A stretch of 64,000 nt of DNA from Labilibaculum euxinicum. Lineage in GTDB: Bacteria > Bacteroidota > Bacteroidia > Bacteroidales > Marinifilaceae. Numbering within the stretch: the first letter of the stretch is position 1; each line of letters begins with the position of its first letter. The stretch is from assembly GCF_009795715.1 (NCBI RefSeq), contig NZ_WTCR01000008.1:182787-246786 (forward strand). Direction: 5' to 3'. A program made the translations under genes and the position numbers. Shown here one piece after another: positions 36,001 to 45,999 of the stretch. A model generated the notes under the pieces. It saw nothing but the letters and a program-made list of their open reading frames with translations, was not told the DNA's origin and ran no database searches.

Positions 36001-36014
36001 AACAACTGAAAAAA

Positions 36015-37091
36015 ATGACTGAAAAAGAACCATTAGATAATTTCAATGTTGACGAAGATTTGGATGCAAACCAGGAACAATTCGAACATTTTCGTTTTGA
36101 GGCCGATCCTGGACAAAATCCTCTTAGAATAGACAAATTTTTAGTTGACCGAATGTTAAACTCATCGAGAAATAAAATTCAAGATGCTGCTGACAATGGA
36201 AACATTTTGGTAAACGGTGTACCTGTTAAGAGTAACTACAAGGTAAAACCAAAGGATGTAATCACCGTTGTGTTGAGTTATCCGCCAAGAGAAATTGAAA
36301 TTATTCCTCAGGATATTCCTTTAAATATTGTTTATGAAGATGATGCTTTTTTAATCATTAATAAAGAACCGGGAATGGTTGTACATCCTTCCTACGGGCA
36401 CTATTCGGGAACATTGGTTAATGCTTTGGCTTTTCATTTGCAAAACCTTCCCTTATTTAATGCAAAAGATCCTCGTCCGGGGTTGGTACATCGTATTGAT
36501 AAAAACACATCCGGGATATTGGTAATTGCCAAAACCGAAGATGCTAAAACCAAACTGGGATTACAGTTTTTTAATAAAACCAGTGACCGTAAATACAGAG
36601 CATTGGTTTGGGGAAATCTTGAAAACGACGAAGGAACAATAACCGGTCATGTTGGAAGAAATCTTAAAAACAGAAAAGTTATGGATGTTTTCCCTGATGG
36701 TGAACATGGAAAGCATGCTGTAACCCATTACAGAGTTTTGGAAAGACTTGGCTATGTAAATTTGGTAGAATGTATTTTAGAAACCGGAAGAACACATCAA
36801 ATCCGTGCCCACTTCAAAAGTATTGGTCATCCCCTATTCAACGATGCTGAATACGGAGGAGATGATATCAGAAAAGGAACCACCTTTACCAAGTACAAAC
36901 AATTTGTTCAGAACTGTTTTAAAATTTGTCCGCGCCAAGCCTTACATGCTAAAACATTAGGCTTCAATCATCCCGTAACCGGAGAATATATCTCATTTGA
37001 TTCGGAAATACCTGATGACATGGCCACTTTAATCCAGAAATGGAGAGATTACACCTCTAACAGACCTATAGAGGAAGAAGAAGAACAATAA
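36015..37091 (+). CDS. rluD: RluA-family 23S rRNA pseudouridine synthase
   Basis: 358 residues. An N-terminal S4 RNA-binding domain (about 38-95, RIDKFLVDRML ... ILVNGVPVKSNYKVKPKD) precedes the RluA catalytic domain with the nucleophile Asp in GLVHRIDKNTSGILVIAKT and the GRTHQIRAHF motif. S4 plus RluA favours RluD-like modification of helix 69 in 23S rRNA, but RluC cannot be excluded. The first 35 residues are acidic and the tail ends in a Glu run. It sits between the PASTA gene and ddl with gaps of 14 and 15 bases. Confidence 0.92.
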   Translation: MTEKEPLDNFNVDEDLDANQEQFEHFRFEADPGQNPLRIDKFLVDRMLNSSRNKIQDAADNGNILVNGVPVKSNYKVKPKDVITVVLSYPPREIEIIPQDIPLNIVYEDDAFLIINKEPGMVVHPSYGHYSGTLVNALAFHLQNLPLFNAKDPRPGLVHRIDKNTSGILVIAKTEDAKTKLGLQFFNKTSDRKYRALVWGNLENDEGTITGHVGRNLKNRKVMDVFPDGEHGKHAVTHYRVLERLGYVNLVECILETGRTHQIRAHFKSIGHPLFNDAEYGGDDIRKGTTFTKYKQFVQNCFKICPRQALHAKTLGFNHPVTGEYISFDSEIPDDMATLIQKWRDYTSNRPIEEEEEQ

Positions 37092-37106
37092 AACCATAGA
37101 TACCCA

Positions 37107-38078
37107 ATGAAAAGAACAATCGCTGTAATTGCAGGTGGAGATTCTGCTGAGTTTGAAATCTCCCTGCAAACTTCAAATCATATTTTCTCATGTCTGGATG
37201 CTGAGAAATACACTCCTTACTTAGTAATACTAAAAGGAACAGATTGGAATGTAAAAATCGACGATCGATATTATCCGATCGATAAAAATGATTTTAGTTT
37301 TAGCACTGAAGAAGGTAAGGTAAAGTTTGATTTCGCGTATATTGGAATTCATGGAACTCCCGGTGAAAATGGAATTTTGCAGGGATATTTAAAATTACTT
37401 GCTGTTCCCCATTCAACCTGCGATGTTTTTAGCAGTTCGCTTAGTTTTAATAAGCATGCTTGTAATTCCTATTTAAAATCGTTGGGCTTTAAGGTTGCCA
37501 AGTCGATTCTTCTTAAAATAGACCAAAACTATTCGACCCAAGCAATAAATGAAAATCTGGGCATGCCTTGTTTTGTGAAACCAAATGCAGATGGTTCTAG
37601 TTTTGGCATTTCGAAAGTTAAAAAAGTTGATGAGCTGGATGAAGCCATTGCCAAAGCTTTTGGTGAAGGAAAAGAAGTTATCATCGAAGAATTTATAGAC
37701 GGATTGGAATTCACCTGTGGTTTAGTGAAGACAAAAAAGGAATCCCTTGTATTCCCAGTAACAGAGGTATTGCCTAAAAAGGAATTCTTCGATTACGAAG
37801 CCAAATACGATCCCACAATGGCTGATGAAATTACGCCAGCGAGAATTTCAGAAGAGCTTACACTTCAAATACAAAATTTATCTTCGGAAATTTATGACGC
37901 TTTAAAGTGCAAAGGGATTGTTCGGGTTGATTATATGCTTCGAAAAGATGAAATTTTCGTTTTAGAAGCGAATACTATTCCGGGAATGACAGCAACTAGT
38001 TTTATACCCCAACAAGTTGCCGCTATGAATATAGATTTAAAAGATATTTTGAGTATGGTGATTGAAAATGAATTTTAA
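37107..38078 (+). CDS. ddl: D-alanine--D-alanine ligase
   Basis: ATP-dependent joining of two D-Ala molecules for the peptidoglycan stem. A 323-residue ATP-grasp enzyme: N-terminal domain with GGDSAEFEISLQTS and GTPGENGILQGYLKLL, ATP-binding FVKPNADGSSFGISKV, then EEFIDGLEFTCGL and metal-binding LEANTIPGMTATS. It is the last gene of the PASTA-rluD-ddl unit. Its product feeds the MurF half of the fusion at 2.9-5.4 kb. Confidence 0.95.
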   Translation: MKRTIAVIAGGDSAEFEISLQTSNHIFSCLDAEKYTPYLVILKGTDWNVKIDDRYYPIDKNDFSFSTEEGKVKFDFAYIGIHGTPGENGILQGYLKLLAVPHSTCDVFSSSLSFNKHACNSYLKSLGFKVAKSILLKIDQNYSTQAINENLGMPCFVKPNADGSSFGISKVKKVDELDEAIAKAFGEGKEVIIEEFIDGLEFTCGLVKTKKESLVFPVTEVLPKKEFFDYEAKYDPTMADEITPARISEELTLQIQNLSSEIYDALKCKGIVRVDYMLRKDEIFVLEANTIPGMTATSFIPQQVAAMNIDLKDILSMVIENEF

Positions 38079-38271
38079 ATTAATTTAAACATCTGAATTA
38101 CTGACAATTACAATATTTAGTTAAATGAAGAGAAAACTGTCCTTTTTTCATTTTTTTTCCATTTTTTCCCGTCTCAAGGAAAGACTTGCAACAAAAGGGA
38201 AAGAGTCATTTTTATGAAAATCAATCAGACAAAATTTAAACTCTAAGCTCTTACTAACCAAAACTTTTTCA

Positions 38272-38386
38272 AAACCCTAACGTAAACACACATAGATTTA
38301 ATGAATTTATTCAATTCATTATTTTCATAGTTAAATTTTAGGGTTAGTAATAGAACAAAAAGGAGGCCGGGGCAGCCTCCTTTTTT
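38272..38386 (+). ncRNA. Possible structured RNA or 3' element
   Basis: Three nested or successive pairings: AACCCTAA (about 38274-38281) with TTAGGGTT (about 38338-38345), an inner hairpin AATGAATT/AATTCATT, and a terminator hairpin at 38361-38381. No promoter box is seen and no frame is worth noting. It may be an independent small RNA or a long 3' end of the ddl message. Confidence 0.3.
38361..38386 (+). terminator. Hairpin terminator between ddl and gcvP
   Basis: Stem GGAGGC / GCCTCC, loop CGGGGCA, followed by six Ts on the plus strand and preceded by As, so it could act in both directions. Confidence 0.65.
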
Positions 38387-38417
38387 GTGCCCTAAATTTC
38401 GATCTTGATTATAAAAA

Positions 38418-38449
38418 AAAATCCGATGAAAATTAACTCACCGGATTTT
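38418..38449 (-). terminator. Terminator after gcvP
   Basis: On the minus strand, stem AAAATCCG / CGGATTTT followed by further Ts, 21 bases past the gcvP stop. Confidence 0.65.
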
Positions 38450-38470
38450 AAAATATTTATCTGATATTAC

Positions 38471-41362
38471 TTAGTCAACATCGATATGTTCTTCCAAATA
38501 AGCTTCTAATGGTGCACATGTACACATTAGGTTCCTATCGCCAAAAGCATCATCAACACGAGCAACCGAAGGCCAAAATTTATTATCAGCAACCCAACTT
38601 AATGGATAAGCTGCTTTTTGACGATTGTATGTATGATTCCACTCATCAGCAGTTAATACCCTATGTGTGTGTGGTGCATTTTTCAATACATTGTCAGAAA
38701 CATCAGCAACACCATCTTCAATCTCTTTCATTTCTTCATTGATTTTCGCCAATGCCTCAATGAAACGATCCATCTCTTCCAATGGCTCACTTTCGGTTGG
38801 TTCAACCATTAATGTACCATGAACAGGAAAAGATAATGTTGGAGCGTGAAACCCATAATCCATCAATCGCTTAGCGATATCGGTATCGGTAATTCCTACA
38901 GATTTATTGAACTCGCGGCAGTCAAAAATCATTTCATGACCAACGCGCCCTTTTGCTCCCTTATATAAAATTTTGAAACCTAATTTCTCAAAAGAGGAAG
39001 CTAGGTAATTGGCATTCAAAATTGCCGTTTTTGTAACTTGCTCCAAGCCTTCAGCGCCTAACATGGCAATGTATCCATAGGTAATTGGCAATACACTTGC
39101 AGATCCAAACGGAGCTGCTGCCACTGCAGTAATTGCATTTTCGCCACCGGTTTTCACAAATTTGTGAGAAGGCAAGAATTGCACCAAATGTTCAGCCACA
39201 GCTATTGGACCAACACCAGGTCCACCGCCACCATGAGGAATTGCAAATGTTTTATGAAGATTTAAATGACAAACATCAGCACCAATTGTACCCGGATTTG
39301 TTAGACCAACCTGAGCATTCATATTCGCTCCATCCATGTAAACCTGTCCTCCGTTTTCATGAATCAGATTCATCATCGCCTTAATACCTGTTTCGAACAC
39401 ACCATGTGTTGACGGATAGGTGATCATGTATGCACACAAATCATCTTTATGCTTTTCTGCTTTCGCTTTTAAGTCCTCAAATTCTACGTTTCCGTTTTCA
39501 TCGCAGTTTACAATCACAACTTTCATTCCAGCCATTGTAACCGAGGCAGGATTTGTTCCATGTGCTGATGAAGGAATTAAAACCACATTTCGATGGCCTT
39601 CACCTCTTGATATATGATATTCGCGAATCACCATTAATCCTGTATACTCACCGGCAGCACCTGAATTTGGTTGTAAAGTACAACCTGCAAATCCGGTAAT
39701 AACCGAAAGCCATTTTTCAAGATCTTCAATGATTTCCTTGTAACCCAAAGCCTGATCAGCAGGAACAAACGGATGAATTCCACCAATCTCCGGCCAGCTA
39801 ATTGGCAGCATTTCCACTGCAGCATTCAGCTTCATTGTACACGATCCCAAAGAAATCATAGATGTATTCAGTCCAATATCTTTCTTTTCCAAGCTTTTAA
39901 TGTAACGCATCAAAGCGGTTTCGGAACGGTAACGTTTAAATACATCCAGAGTTAGAAATTCACTTGTTCTTGCATATTTTGAATCGAATGAAATTTTATC
40001 TTCAATACCCTCCACAACAACTTCATTTTTACCTGCTGCTTTTGAGAAAATGGTAAGAACAGCACTTAATTCCTCTGCGCTAATTTTCTCGTCAATTGAA
40101 ATACCAATTGTGGTATCGTTAATGTAATAGAAATTGAATTCGGCCTGCAATGCAGCTTTGTGAATTTCCTCAACAGAAACCCCGGCAGGAACTATAACCT
40201 GCAAAGTATCAAAGAAGTTGTCAACAGTTTGTTGATAACCCAAGGATTTTAATCCTTCGGAAAGAATGCCTGCAGCAGAATGAATGTGCATTGCAATTCT
40301 CTTCAAACCTTCCTGACCGTGATAAACACCATAAAAACCAGCCATTGTAGCTAACAAGGCTTGCGCTGTACAGATATTAGAGGTTGCTTTTTCACGTTTA
40401 ATATGCTGTTCGCGGGTTTGCAAAGCCAAACGCAAAGCATTGTTTCCCTGAGCATCCTTGGTTACACCAATAATACGTCCGGGAATACTTCTTTTGTAAG
40501 CTTCGCGGCAAGCCATATATGCTGCATGAGGTCCGCCATATCCCATTGGAACACCAAAACGTTGAGATGAACCGACAACAATATCAGCACCCCACTCACC
40601 TGGAGGTGTTAGCAACACCAAACTCATTAAATCAGCAGATACAGCAACCAATGCTTCAGCCTGATGAGCACGCTCAACAAAAGCTGCATAATCTTGAATA
40701 CTACCGTTTGAAGCCGGATATTGAACTATGGCTCCAAAAACCTGATCAGTAAATTCAAATGTATTGAAATCACCAACAACAAGCTCTATTCCCAGAGGAG
40801 TTGCACGAGTAGTTAAAACGTCAAGAGTATGAGCAAAAACATTCTTATCAACAAAAAACTGATTTGAATCAGCCTTTTTCTTAGCGCGGGAACGAAGAGC
40901 CTGCATCATATACATTGACTCTCCCACAGCAGTTGCTTCATCTAAAAGAGAACTATTAGCCAGTTCCATTTTGGTTAAATCCAAAATCATAGTCTGGAAG
41001 TTCAATAAAGCTTCCAATCTACCCTGTGATACTTCTGCCTGATAAGGTGTATAAGGGGTATACCATCCTGGATTTTCCAATACATTTCGCTGAATAGCGG
41101 CCGGAGTAATGGTATCGTAATACCCTTGTCCTATGAATGTTCGGAATACTTTGTTTTTAGCAGCAATTCCTTTAATCTTCGAAAAATATTCGTATTCTGA
41201 TAATGCTTTTGGAAGGTCTAATGCTTTTTCCAAACGAATATCTGAAGGGATTGTTTCATCAATCAGGGCTTCCAGAGAAGGAGCACCAACAGTTTCCAAC
41301 ATTGTTTTAATATCGCCATTACGAGGTCCAATGTGACGGGAAACAAACTTTTCAGTTGCCAT
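38471..41362 (-). CDS. gcvP: Glycine dehydrogenase (decarboxylating), P protein
   Basis: Decarboxylates glycine and passes the aminomethyl group to the lipoyl H protein of the glycine cleavage system. At 963 residues it is the full-length fused form with both PLP-fold halves. The N-terminal part has [11 protein letters not shown] and [12 protein letters not shown]. The C-terminal half carries the PLP lysine in [17 protein letters not shown] and [12 protein letters not shown]. GcvH and GcvT are not in the window. A lone gene with its own terminator. Confidence 0.97.
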   Translation of the reverse strand: MATEKFVSRHIGPRNGDIKTMLETVGAPSLEALIDETIPSDIRLEKALDLPKALSEYEYFSKIKGIAAKNKVFRTFIGQGYYDTITPAAIQRNVLENPGWYTPYTPYQAEVSQGRLEALLNFQTMILDLTKMELANSSLLDEATAVGESMYMMQALRSRAKKKADSNQFFVDKNVFAHTLDVLTTRATPLGIELVVGDFNTFEFTDQVFGAIVQYPASNGSIQDYAAFVERAHQAEALVAVSADLMSLVLLTPPGEWGADIVVGSSQRFGVPMGYGGPHAAYMACREAYKRSIPGRIIGVTKDAQGNNALRLALQTREQHIKREKATSNICTAQALLATMAGFYGVYHGQEGLKRIAMHIHSAAGILSEGLKSLGYQQTVDNFFDTLQVIVPAGVSVEEIHKAALQAEFNFYYINDTTIGISIDEKISAEELSAVLTIFSKAAGKNEVVVEGIEDKISFDSKYARTSEFLTLDVFKRYRSETALMRYIKSLEKKDIGLNTSMISLGSCTMKLNAAVEMLPISWPEIGGIHPFVPADQALGYKEIIEDLEKWLSVITGFAGCTLQPNSGAAGEYTGLMVIREYHISRGEGHRNVVLIPSSAHGTNPASVTMAGMKVVIVNCDENGNVEFEDLKAKAEKHKDDLCAYMITYPSTHGVFETGIKAMMNLIHENGGQVYMDGANMNAQVGLTNPGTIGADVCHLNLHKTFAIPHGGGGPGVGPIAVAEHLVQFLPSHKFVKTGGENAITAVAAAPFGSASVLPITYGYIAMLGAEGLEQVTKTAILNANYLASSFEKLGFKILYKGAKGRVGHEMIFDCREFNKSVGITDTDIAKRLMDYGFHAPTLSFPVHGTLMVEPTESEPLEEMDRFIEALAKINEEMKEIEDGVADVSDNVLKNAPHTHRVLTADEWNHTYNRQKAAYPLSWVADNKFWPSVARVDDAFGDRNLMCTCAPLEAYLEEHIDVD

Positions 41363-41581
41363 ATTGTTGTTTAAATTAGGTGTTGTTTATAAAATATTTG
41401 TGTCCGTAAAAGTAGTAAAAGATTTAAATTTACGAGGAGGTTGAACCCTGAATTTAATCACAGTTATCCAACATTCTCATATCCAACAACAATTCATCTT
41501 AACAAATTGTTTTATAGAACGATACAAACATGATTTTTATCACATTTACAACCTGTTCCGAAGTCTGTTTTGGATACAAAA

Positions 41582-41605
41582 AAACCCCATATTAAAATGG
41601 GGTTT
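41582..41605 (-). terminator. Terminator after the MBL hydrolase gene
   Basis: Perfect stem AAACCCCAT / ATGGGGTTT with a 6-base loop, then T-rich sequence on the minus strand. Confidence 0.7.
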
Positions 41606-41622
41606 AGAATATTTTAATTGAT

Positions 41623-42273
41623 TTAACTCAATCCTTTTAAAAACAAATTCTTAGATCTCTCGTGTCCGATAGAAGTTGCCGGCCCATGCCCGGGATAAAC
41701 ACAAACTTCATCGTCAAGAACCAAAAGTTTAGTTCTGATTCCTTCAATTAATTGCTCGTAATTTCCGTAAGGTAAATCTGTTCGCCCAATACTTTCGCGG
41801 AATAAAACATCACCCGCAATTAAAAATTTTTGTTCCTCATTGTAAAACACCACATGACCAGGCGAATGTCCGGGAACATGAATCACTTTCAACTCCGAAT
41901 TTCCAAATTTAATAATGTCACCTTCCTTAATCAGCTTACCAATAGGAGGTGGCTCCACCACATTTTCCAATCCTAATCGAACTCCGTAATTAGGAGCTTC
42001 AGCCAACAAAAATTCATCATCCTTATGAGCTTCAGTAAGTAATCCAAACTGATCTTTCATAAATTGATTGCCCAAAACATGATCGATATGCAAATGTGTA
42101 TTCAACTGTTTTACCAGTTTCAGCCCTTTCTTTTCAACAAAATCAATCAGCTTTCTGCCTTCGTCTTTAAAAAAAACACCACAGTCAATCAAGACTGCCT
42201 CCCCTGTTTCATCATGCAATATGTATGTGTTTTCCTGCCAGTGATTAAACACCAATGTTTCTATCGTAATCAT
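41623..42273 (-). CDS. MBL-fold hydrolase, glyoxalase II-like
   Basis: A 216-residue metallo-beta-lactamase-fold protein with metal motif THLHIDHVLGN, then VPGHSPGHVVFY, AGDVLFRESIGRTDLP and VYPGHGPATSIG. This is the short glyoxalase II-like group found in many bacteria. It lacks the C-terminal helical substrate domain of classical GloB, so the thioester substrate is unknown. A single gene with its own terminator. Confidence 0.9.
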   Translation of the reverse strand: MITIETLVFNHWQENTYILHDETGEAVLIDCGVFFKDEGRKLIDFVEKKGLKLVKQLNTHLHIDHVLGNQFMKDQFGLLTEAHKDDEFLLAEAPNYGVRLGLENVVEPPPIGKLIKEGDIIKFGNSELKVIHVPGHSPGHVVFYNEEQKFLIAGDVLFRESIGRTDLPYGNYEQLIEGIRTKLLVLDDEVCVYPGHGPATSIGHERSKNLFLKGLS

Positions 42274-42396
42274 ATTCGAATATTTTTAAGTAGCCCAAAT
42301 TTACATTTAATCATTAATTTAAAAAATCCTGATGAAAGGAAAATTTAAAAGCCGTTTGTAATTATTTATTTCAACACTTTACAAATGAAAAACAAC

Positions 42397-42972
42397 TCAC
42401 ACATTCTGATTTTTCAAGCTAAAAATTTCCAAAACCTTATAAACAGGTCCTTGTTGTGTTAAAAGACTTTCCATCAAAACAAATTCAGTAATTAGCAACT
42501 CACTATCCTGCCAATCTTTCCATTTCAGTAAGCATTCTTTTATCCTTTCCGGATTTTCAACTCCTCCTTTAATTCGGCCAATGGTGAGATGAGGAGTATA
42601 TTTATAATCGTCGGTTACTTTTTCATTTTTAAGTTGAATTAAAATTTTCATTTGCAGTTCATATAAGCTCGAAGTCGAATTAATGCCAGCCCATAAAATT
42701 CTTGGGTGCTCTATTGAAGGAAAAGCGCCGAGCGATTTTAAATTCAACCTAAAAACATCAAAATCAGCTCCAATCATCTTCAATTTATCCATAATCGCAG
42801 CCATTTCCTCCATACCGGTCTCTCCCAGAAAAAGAAGCGTAATGTGAAGTCCGTTTTTATCGACCCATTTTATTCTTTCTTCATCTAAATCAACTCCAAC
42901 TTGACGAAAAAGCTCATTAATTTGATGTGTATTATCTATCTTTATTGCAACAAATATACGTTTCGTCTTCAT
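42397..42972 (-). CDS. thpR: RNA 2',3'-cyclic phosphodiesterase
   Basis: A 191-residue member of the 2H phosphoesterase family. It shows both catalytic HxT motifs, HITLLFLG near residue 49 and HLTIGRIK near residue 133, as well as the MKTKRIFVAIKI start. It opens or ligates 2',3'-cyclic phosphate RNA ends in vitro (family knowledge); its physiological role is unclear. It stands alone. Confidence 0.92.
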   Translation of the reverse strand: MKTKRIFVAIKIDNTHQINELFRQVGVDLDEERIKWVDKNGLHITLLFLGETGMEEMAAIMDKLKMIGADFDVFRLNLKSLGAFPSIEHPRILWAGINSTSSLYELQMKILIQLKNEKVTDDYKYTPHLTIGRIKGGVENPERIKECLLKWKDWQDSELLITEFVLMESLLTQQGPVYKVLEIFSLKNQNV

Positions 42973-43095
42973 TCTTATAATTTGTATTTATAAAAATGGA
43001 ATTAGTTCAGGCTAATTCCGCAATGAAATATAAAGAACAGATATTCGTTTATTTAAAACAAACATCATAAACCGTAAAATTAAAAGTTTCTAAAA

Positions 43096-43749
43096 ATGAA
43101 TTCAAAGAAAAAATTTGCAGTTGTTCTAGCAGGATCAGGTGTCTATGATGGTTCTGAAATTCATGAAGCAACCTTAGCCTTATATTCTATTTCAAAAAAC
43201 GGAGGAAGCTACCAGATTTTTGCTCCAAACGTCAATCAATATCATGTAATTAACCATATTACAGGTAAAGAAATGTCCGAAACAAGAAATGTATTGGTCG
43301 AGGCTGCTCGAATTGCACGGGGAAATATCAAAGATCTAAAAGAATTTTCAGCCGATGAGTTTGATGCCATTCTTTTTCCCGGCGGATTTGGCGTAGCAAA
43401 AAATTTATGCACATTTGCTTTCGCGGGTGCCGAATGTGAGGTAAATCCTGATGTTGCATCGGCTATAAAGGCAATGCACAAAGCAAAAAAGCCAATCGGT
43501 GCCTTATGCATCTCTCCTGCCCTTATTGTAAAAGTTCTGGGAGATGTAGAAGTTACCATTGGCGAAGACGAAGGAACTGCTGAAGCAATTTCTAAAATGG
43601 GGGCAACTCATGTTACAACAACTCACGGTGAAATTGTATTTGATAAAGAGAATAAAATTGTGACAACTCCTTGCTATATGCTTGATGCAACAATTGCTCA
43701 AATTGGTGATGGAGCAGACAATGTAGTGAAAACAATTATGGCATTATAA
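43096..43749 (+). CDS. elbB: ElbB-type DJ-1/PfpI-fold protein
   Basis: A 217-residue protein of the DJ-1/PfpI superfamily, ElbB group (described as a glyoxalase linked to isoprenoid yields in E. coli). Family marks are VVLAGSGVYDGSEIHEATL, GGFGVAKNLC and the nucleophile elbow GALCISPALI. The conserved Cys in the elbow supports an enzymatic role. Bacteroidetes homologs have the same length. The following membrane-protein gene lies 53 bases downstream and may share its message. Confidence 0.92.
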   Translation: MNSKKKFAVVLAGSGVYDGSEIHEATLALYSISKNGGSYQIFAPNVNQYHVINHITGKEMSETRNVLVEAARIARGNIKDLKEFSADEFDAILFPGGFGVAKNLCTFAFAGAECEVNPDVASAIKAMHKAKKPIGALCISPALIVKVLGDVEVTIGEDEGTAEAISKMGATHVTTTHGEIVFDKENKIVTTPCYMLDATIAQIGDGADNVVKTIMAL

Positions 43750-43802
43750 ATTAGGTGTTGGCTTATAGCGGCAAGCTTTTGGCCAACATCATATTTCCTA
43801 CT

Positions 43803-44363
43803 ATGAAAAATCGCAATACCAAAGATGCAGCCGAAAATCACATCTATCCTTTCATCCTTTCCAATTTAATCCTCTTTGTTGCTATTTTCTTCTCCTTAAA
43901 TTCTGCCGGTGAGGCAGCAATTCTTTTGTACAGCATGGCTCTGAATCTCTTCACCAATTGGTTGATTTTCTATTCATCACAAAAAAAGAAATTGATTCAT
44001 TTTTCTGAGTACTACAACAACATAATTATAGGGATATTTTGCATTGCCTCCTTTTTACCGGTTTTTTTCCTAATACTGCCTGTACTTCTTTTTCCTGAAA
44101 TCTCCAGCTTTATTTTACTTATCTCAAGCCTGTTAATTTCTTTCCTGCTCAAAAAAATCATCATTGAAAAATATAACTGGGAAAGAAAGGCTGAGCAATA
44201 CATGAACCTGTACAGAATGAATATCGAAGAAAAAAAAGAACAAGCCTTTGAAGATTTAAAGAAGTTTATCGAGGAATCGGGGCACAATAAGTTTGCTGAC
44301 TACTTAGAGAAAAACCAGATGTTTGATCGCAGAATGGAGGAATATTTAAGCACTAAACGTTAA
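43803..44363 (+). CDS. Hypothetical membrane protein with C-terminal coiled coil
   Basis: 186 residues from ATG 43803 (an upstream GTG at 43755 is less likely). Four hydrophobic segments (about 15-34, 41-60, 77-103, 105-125) are followed by a charged, probably coiled-coil tail (KAEQYMNLYRMNIEEKKEQ, KNQMFDRRMEEYL). I do not recognise a family. It may be expressed with elbB and ends 6 bases before the convergent radical SAM gene. Confidence 0.7.
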   Translation: MKNRNTKDAAENHIYPFILSNLILFVAIFFSLNSAGEAAILLYSMALNLFTNWLIFYSSQKKKLIHFSEYYNNIIIGIFCIASFLPVFFLILPVLLFPEISSFILLISSLLISFLLKKIIIEKYNWERKAEQYMNLYRMNIEEKKEQAFEDLKKFIEESGHNKFADYLEKNQMFDRRMEEYLSTKR

Positions 44364-44369
44364 GGAAAG

Positions 44370-45467
44370 CTACATTTTACAGGCTTCTTCGCCTTCTTTT
44401 ATTCTATTTAAATGACAGAATAACAATTTCCCGGTTTTTTCATCACGTAAGTGCATACCGTTCCCTTCGCAATATTTAAACGAACTGCAATCGGAACATT
44501 CGCCTGTCTTCATCCAACTTCTATCTCTGTAGATAGAATATTCATTCTCCCAGGTTGTCTTAAAGCTATTTTGATAGATATTTCCCTGCGAAAAGTTATC
44601 CCGAAGATTTGGACATGCCGAGATAGAACCGTCTATCAGAACAGAGGCTACATTAATACCCGCCCGGCAGAAAAACAAGTTGTCCCGAACTTCGCCTTCG
44701 TAATTTCCCAAAAAACCCTCGCAACCGTAGTTCAATTTGATGTCGCCTTTTTTTCTTTCCCTGGCAATAAAATCGAACAAACTTTTAAATTGTACCGGGT
44801 TCAATTGCAATTCGCTATTTTCCTTTGCCCTCCCTATTGGGAAAACCGTGAATAGCCGCCATTCTTTAACCCCTTTGGATAAAAGCAACTCCTTGATCTG
44901 GTCTAACTCATTAAAATTCTTTTGATTCACACAGGTAACTACATCAAATTTAAGATCTTCCGCTTCGGCCAAAAGCCCAATAGCCTTTACTGCATTTTCA
45001 AAACTTTTTGGATTCCCTCTCAACCAATTGTGCGAATTCTCCAATCCATCCAAACTAATGGTAACGGCACGCAAACCAGCTTGCAAAAGAGATTGCAATC
45101 TTTTGGAAGTAAGATGAAATCCATTGGAAACCATTCCCCAAGGAAATCCCCTCTCATACAATTGTTTTCCACAAATTTCCAAATCAGTTCGAACCAACGG
45201 TTCTCCACCTGTTAAAACAATCATGGTTTTATTTGGCTCTACAATGCCGGATACATCATCAATAGCACCAATAAAATCGGAAATGGGCATATCTTTTACC
45301 AAGGCTTCTTTTTTACAATCGCTGCCGCAATGCAAACAATTCAAATTGCAGCGCAAGGTACATTCCCAAAATATATAATTGAGCTGATGCAGCTTTTTTG
45401 CATTGTCCCGGTATTTTCTAAAAAGTTCAAGAGCTATTTTTTTGCGTAACGAGAGTTTCGAATTCAT
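44370..45467 (-). CDS. Radical SAM/SPASM protein paired with a lipoprotein
   Basis: A 365-residue radical SAM enzyme. The 4Fe-4S site is RCNLNCLHC near residues 38-46, with TGGEPLVRTDLE and SLDGLENSH further on. The SPASM domain in the last 100 residues holds further cysteines (FFCRAGINV, SACPNLRDN, CSDCSSFKYC). It belongs with the group in Bacteroidetes whose gene lies beside a putative lipoprotein. Start and stop overlap as TAATG with the lipoprotein gene, which strongly suggests coupled translation. SPASM proteins often modify peptides; the lipoprotein is the obvious candidate substrate, but this is inference. Confidence 0.92.
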   Translation of the reverse strand: MNSKLSLRKKIALELFRKYRDNAKKLHQLNYIFWECTLRCNLNCLHCGSDCKKEALVKDMPISDFIGAIDDVSGIVEPNKTMIVLTGGEPLVRTDLEICGKQLYERGFPWGMVSNGFHLTSKRLQSLLQAGLRAVTISLDGLENSHNWLRGNPKSFENAVKAIGLLAEAEDLKFDVVTCVNQKNFNELDQIKELLLSKGVKEWRLFTVFPIGRAKENSELQLNPVQFKSLFDFIARERKKGDIKLNYGCEGFLGNYEGEVRDNLFFCRAGINVASVLIDGSISACPNLRDNFSQGNIYQNSFKTTWENEYSIYRDRSWMKTGECSDCSSFKYCEGNGMHLRDEKTGKLLFCHLNRIKEGEEACKM

Positions 45468-45913
45468 TATTTGTCCTCTGATAGTTCAATATTTACTTCC
45501 TTTTTCGTTTCCCCAAGATCCCAAGATCCTGTACTGTTTTCAAACTGAGGATCCTTAAACTCTACAATACTGTCTTTTAAAAGGTAACTGCCATTAGTAC
45601 TGCCATCAATATCTTCGTACCGAACTGTGAAATTTTGATCCTGAGGAAATTCAACAACCTGTATGGCGTATTCTCCCTTTTCATCCGTATAAGTAGAATC
45701 GTACTGCATTTTCACTTTAATATTAGGTATCGCCACCTTACTTTCAGAAGTAACTGTTCCGTAAATTTTAAAGGTTGCATGAGGAGTTCCATACTCAACA
45801 GCACCATTTCCACCACCATCGCATCCGGTAAAGGAAATTGTACCCCCTATGCCCATAATGGATAAAAGAACGGCAATTAATTTGTTGTACTTCTTCAATA
45901 CTTTCTTTCTCAT
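45467..45913 (-). CDS. Putative lipoprotein associated with the radical SAM enzyme
   Basis: 148 residues from ATG 45913; an earlier in-frame start at 46042 would run through the repeat array and hide the signal. Lipoprotein signal with lipobox SFTGC, lipidated Cys31, followed by a Gly/Asp spacer. The EYGTPHATFKIYGTVTSE segment is typical of the radical-SAM-associated lipoproteins. A carboxypeptidase-regulatory/TonB-plug-like beta fold follows (IPNIKVKM, DEKGEYAIQV). Only one cysteine remains, so a thioether using other cysteines is unlikely. Confidence 0.88.
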   Translation of the reverse strand: MRKKVLKKYNKLIAVLLSIMGIGGTISFTGCDGGGNGAVEYGTPHATFKIYGTVTSESKVAIPNIKVKMQYDSTYTDEKGEYAIQVVEFPQDQNFTVRYEDIDGSTNGSYLLKDSIVEFKDPQFENSTGSWDLGETKKEVNIELSEDK

Positions 45914-45999
45914 AACATTAAGCTTTAATTGTCTGATGCAGAACCATACAAAAGGTTGCTTCCAATTCACGAAACCATGAGTATTAACTGCGAAGAATC

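Noticed and set aside
41363..41500. Glycine riboswitch in front of gcvP
   Set aside because: The leader is short and AT-rich and lacks the paired GG-rich aptamer cores; no expression platform seen.
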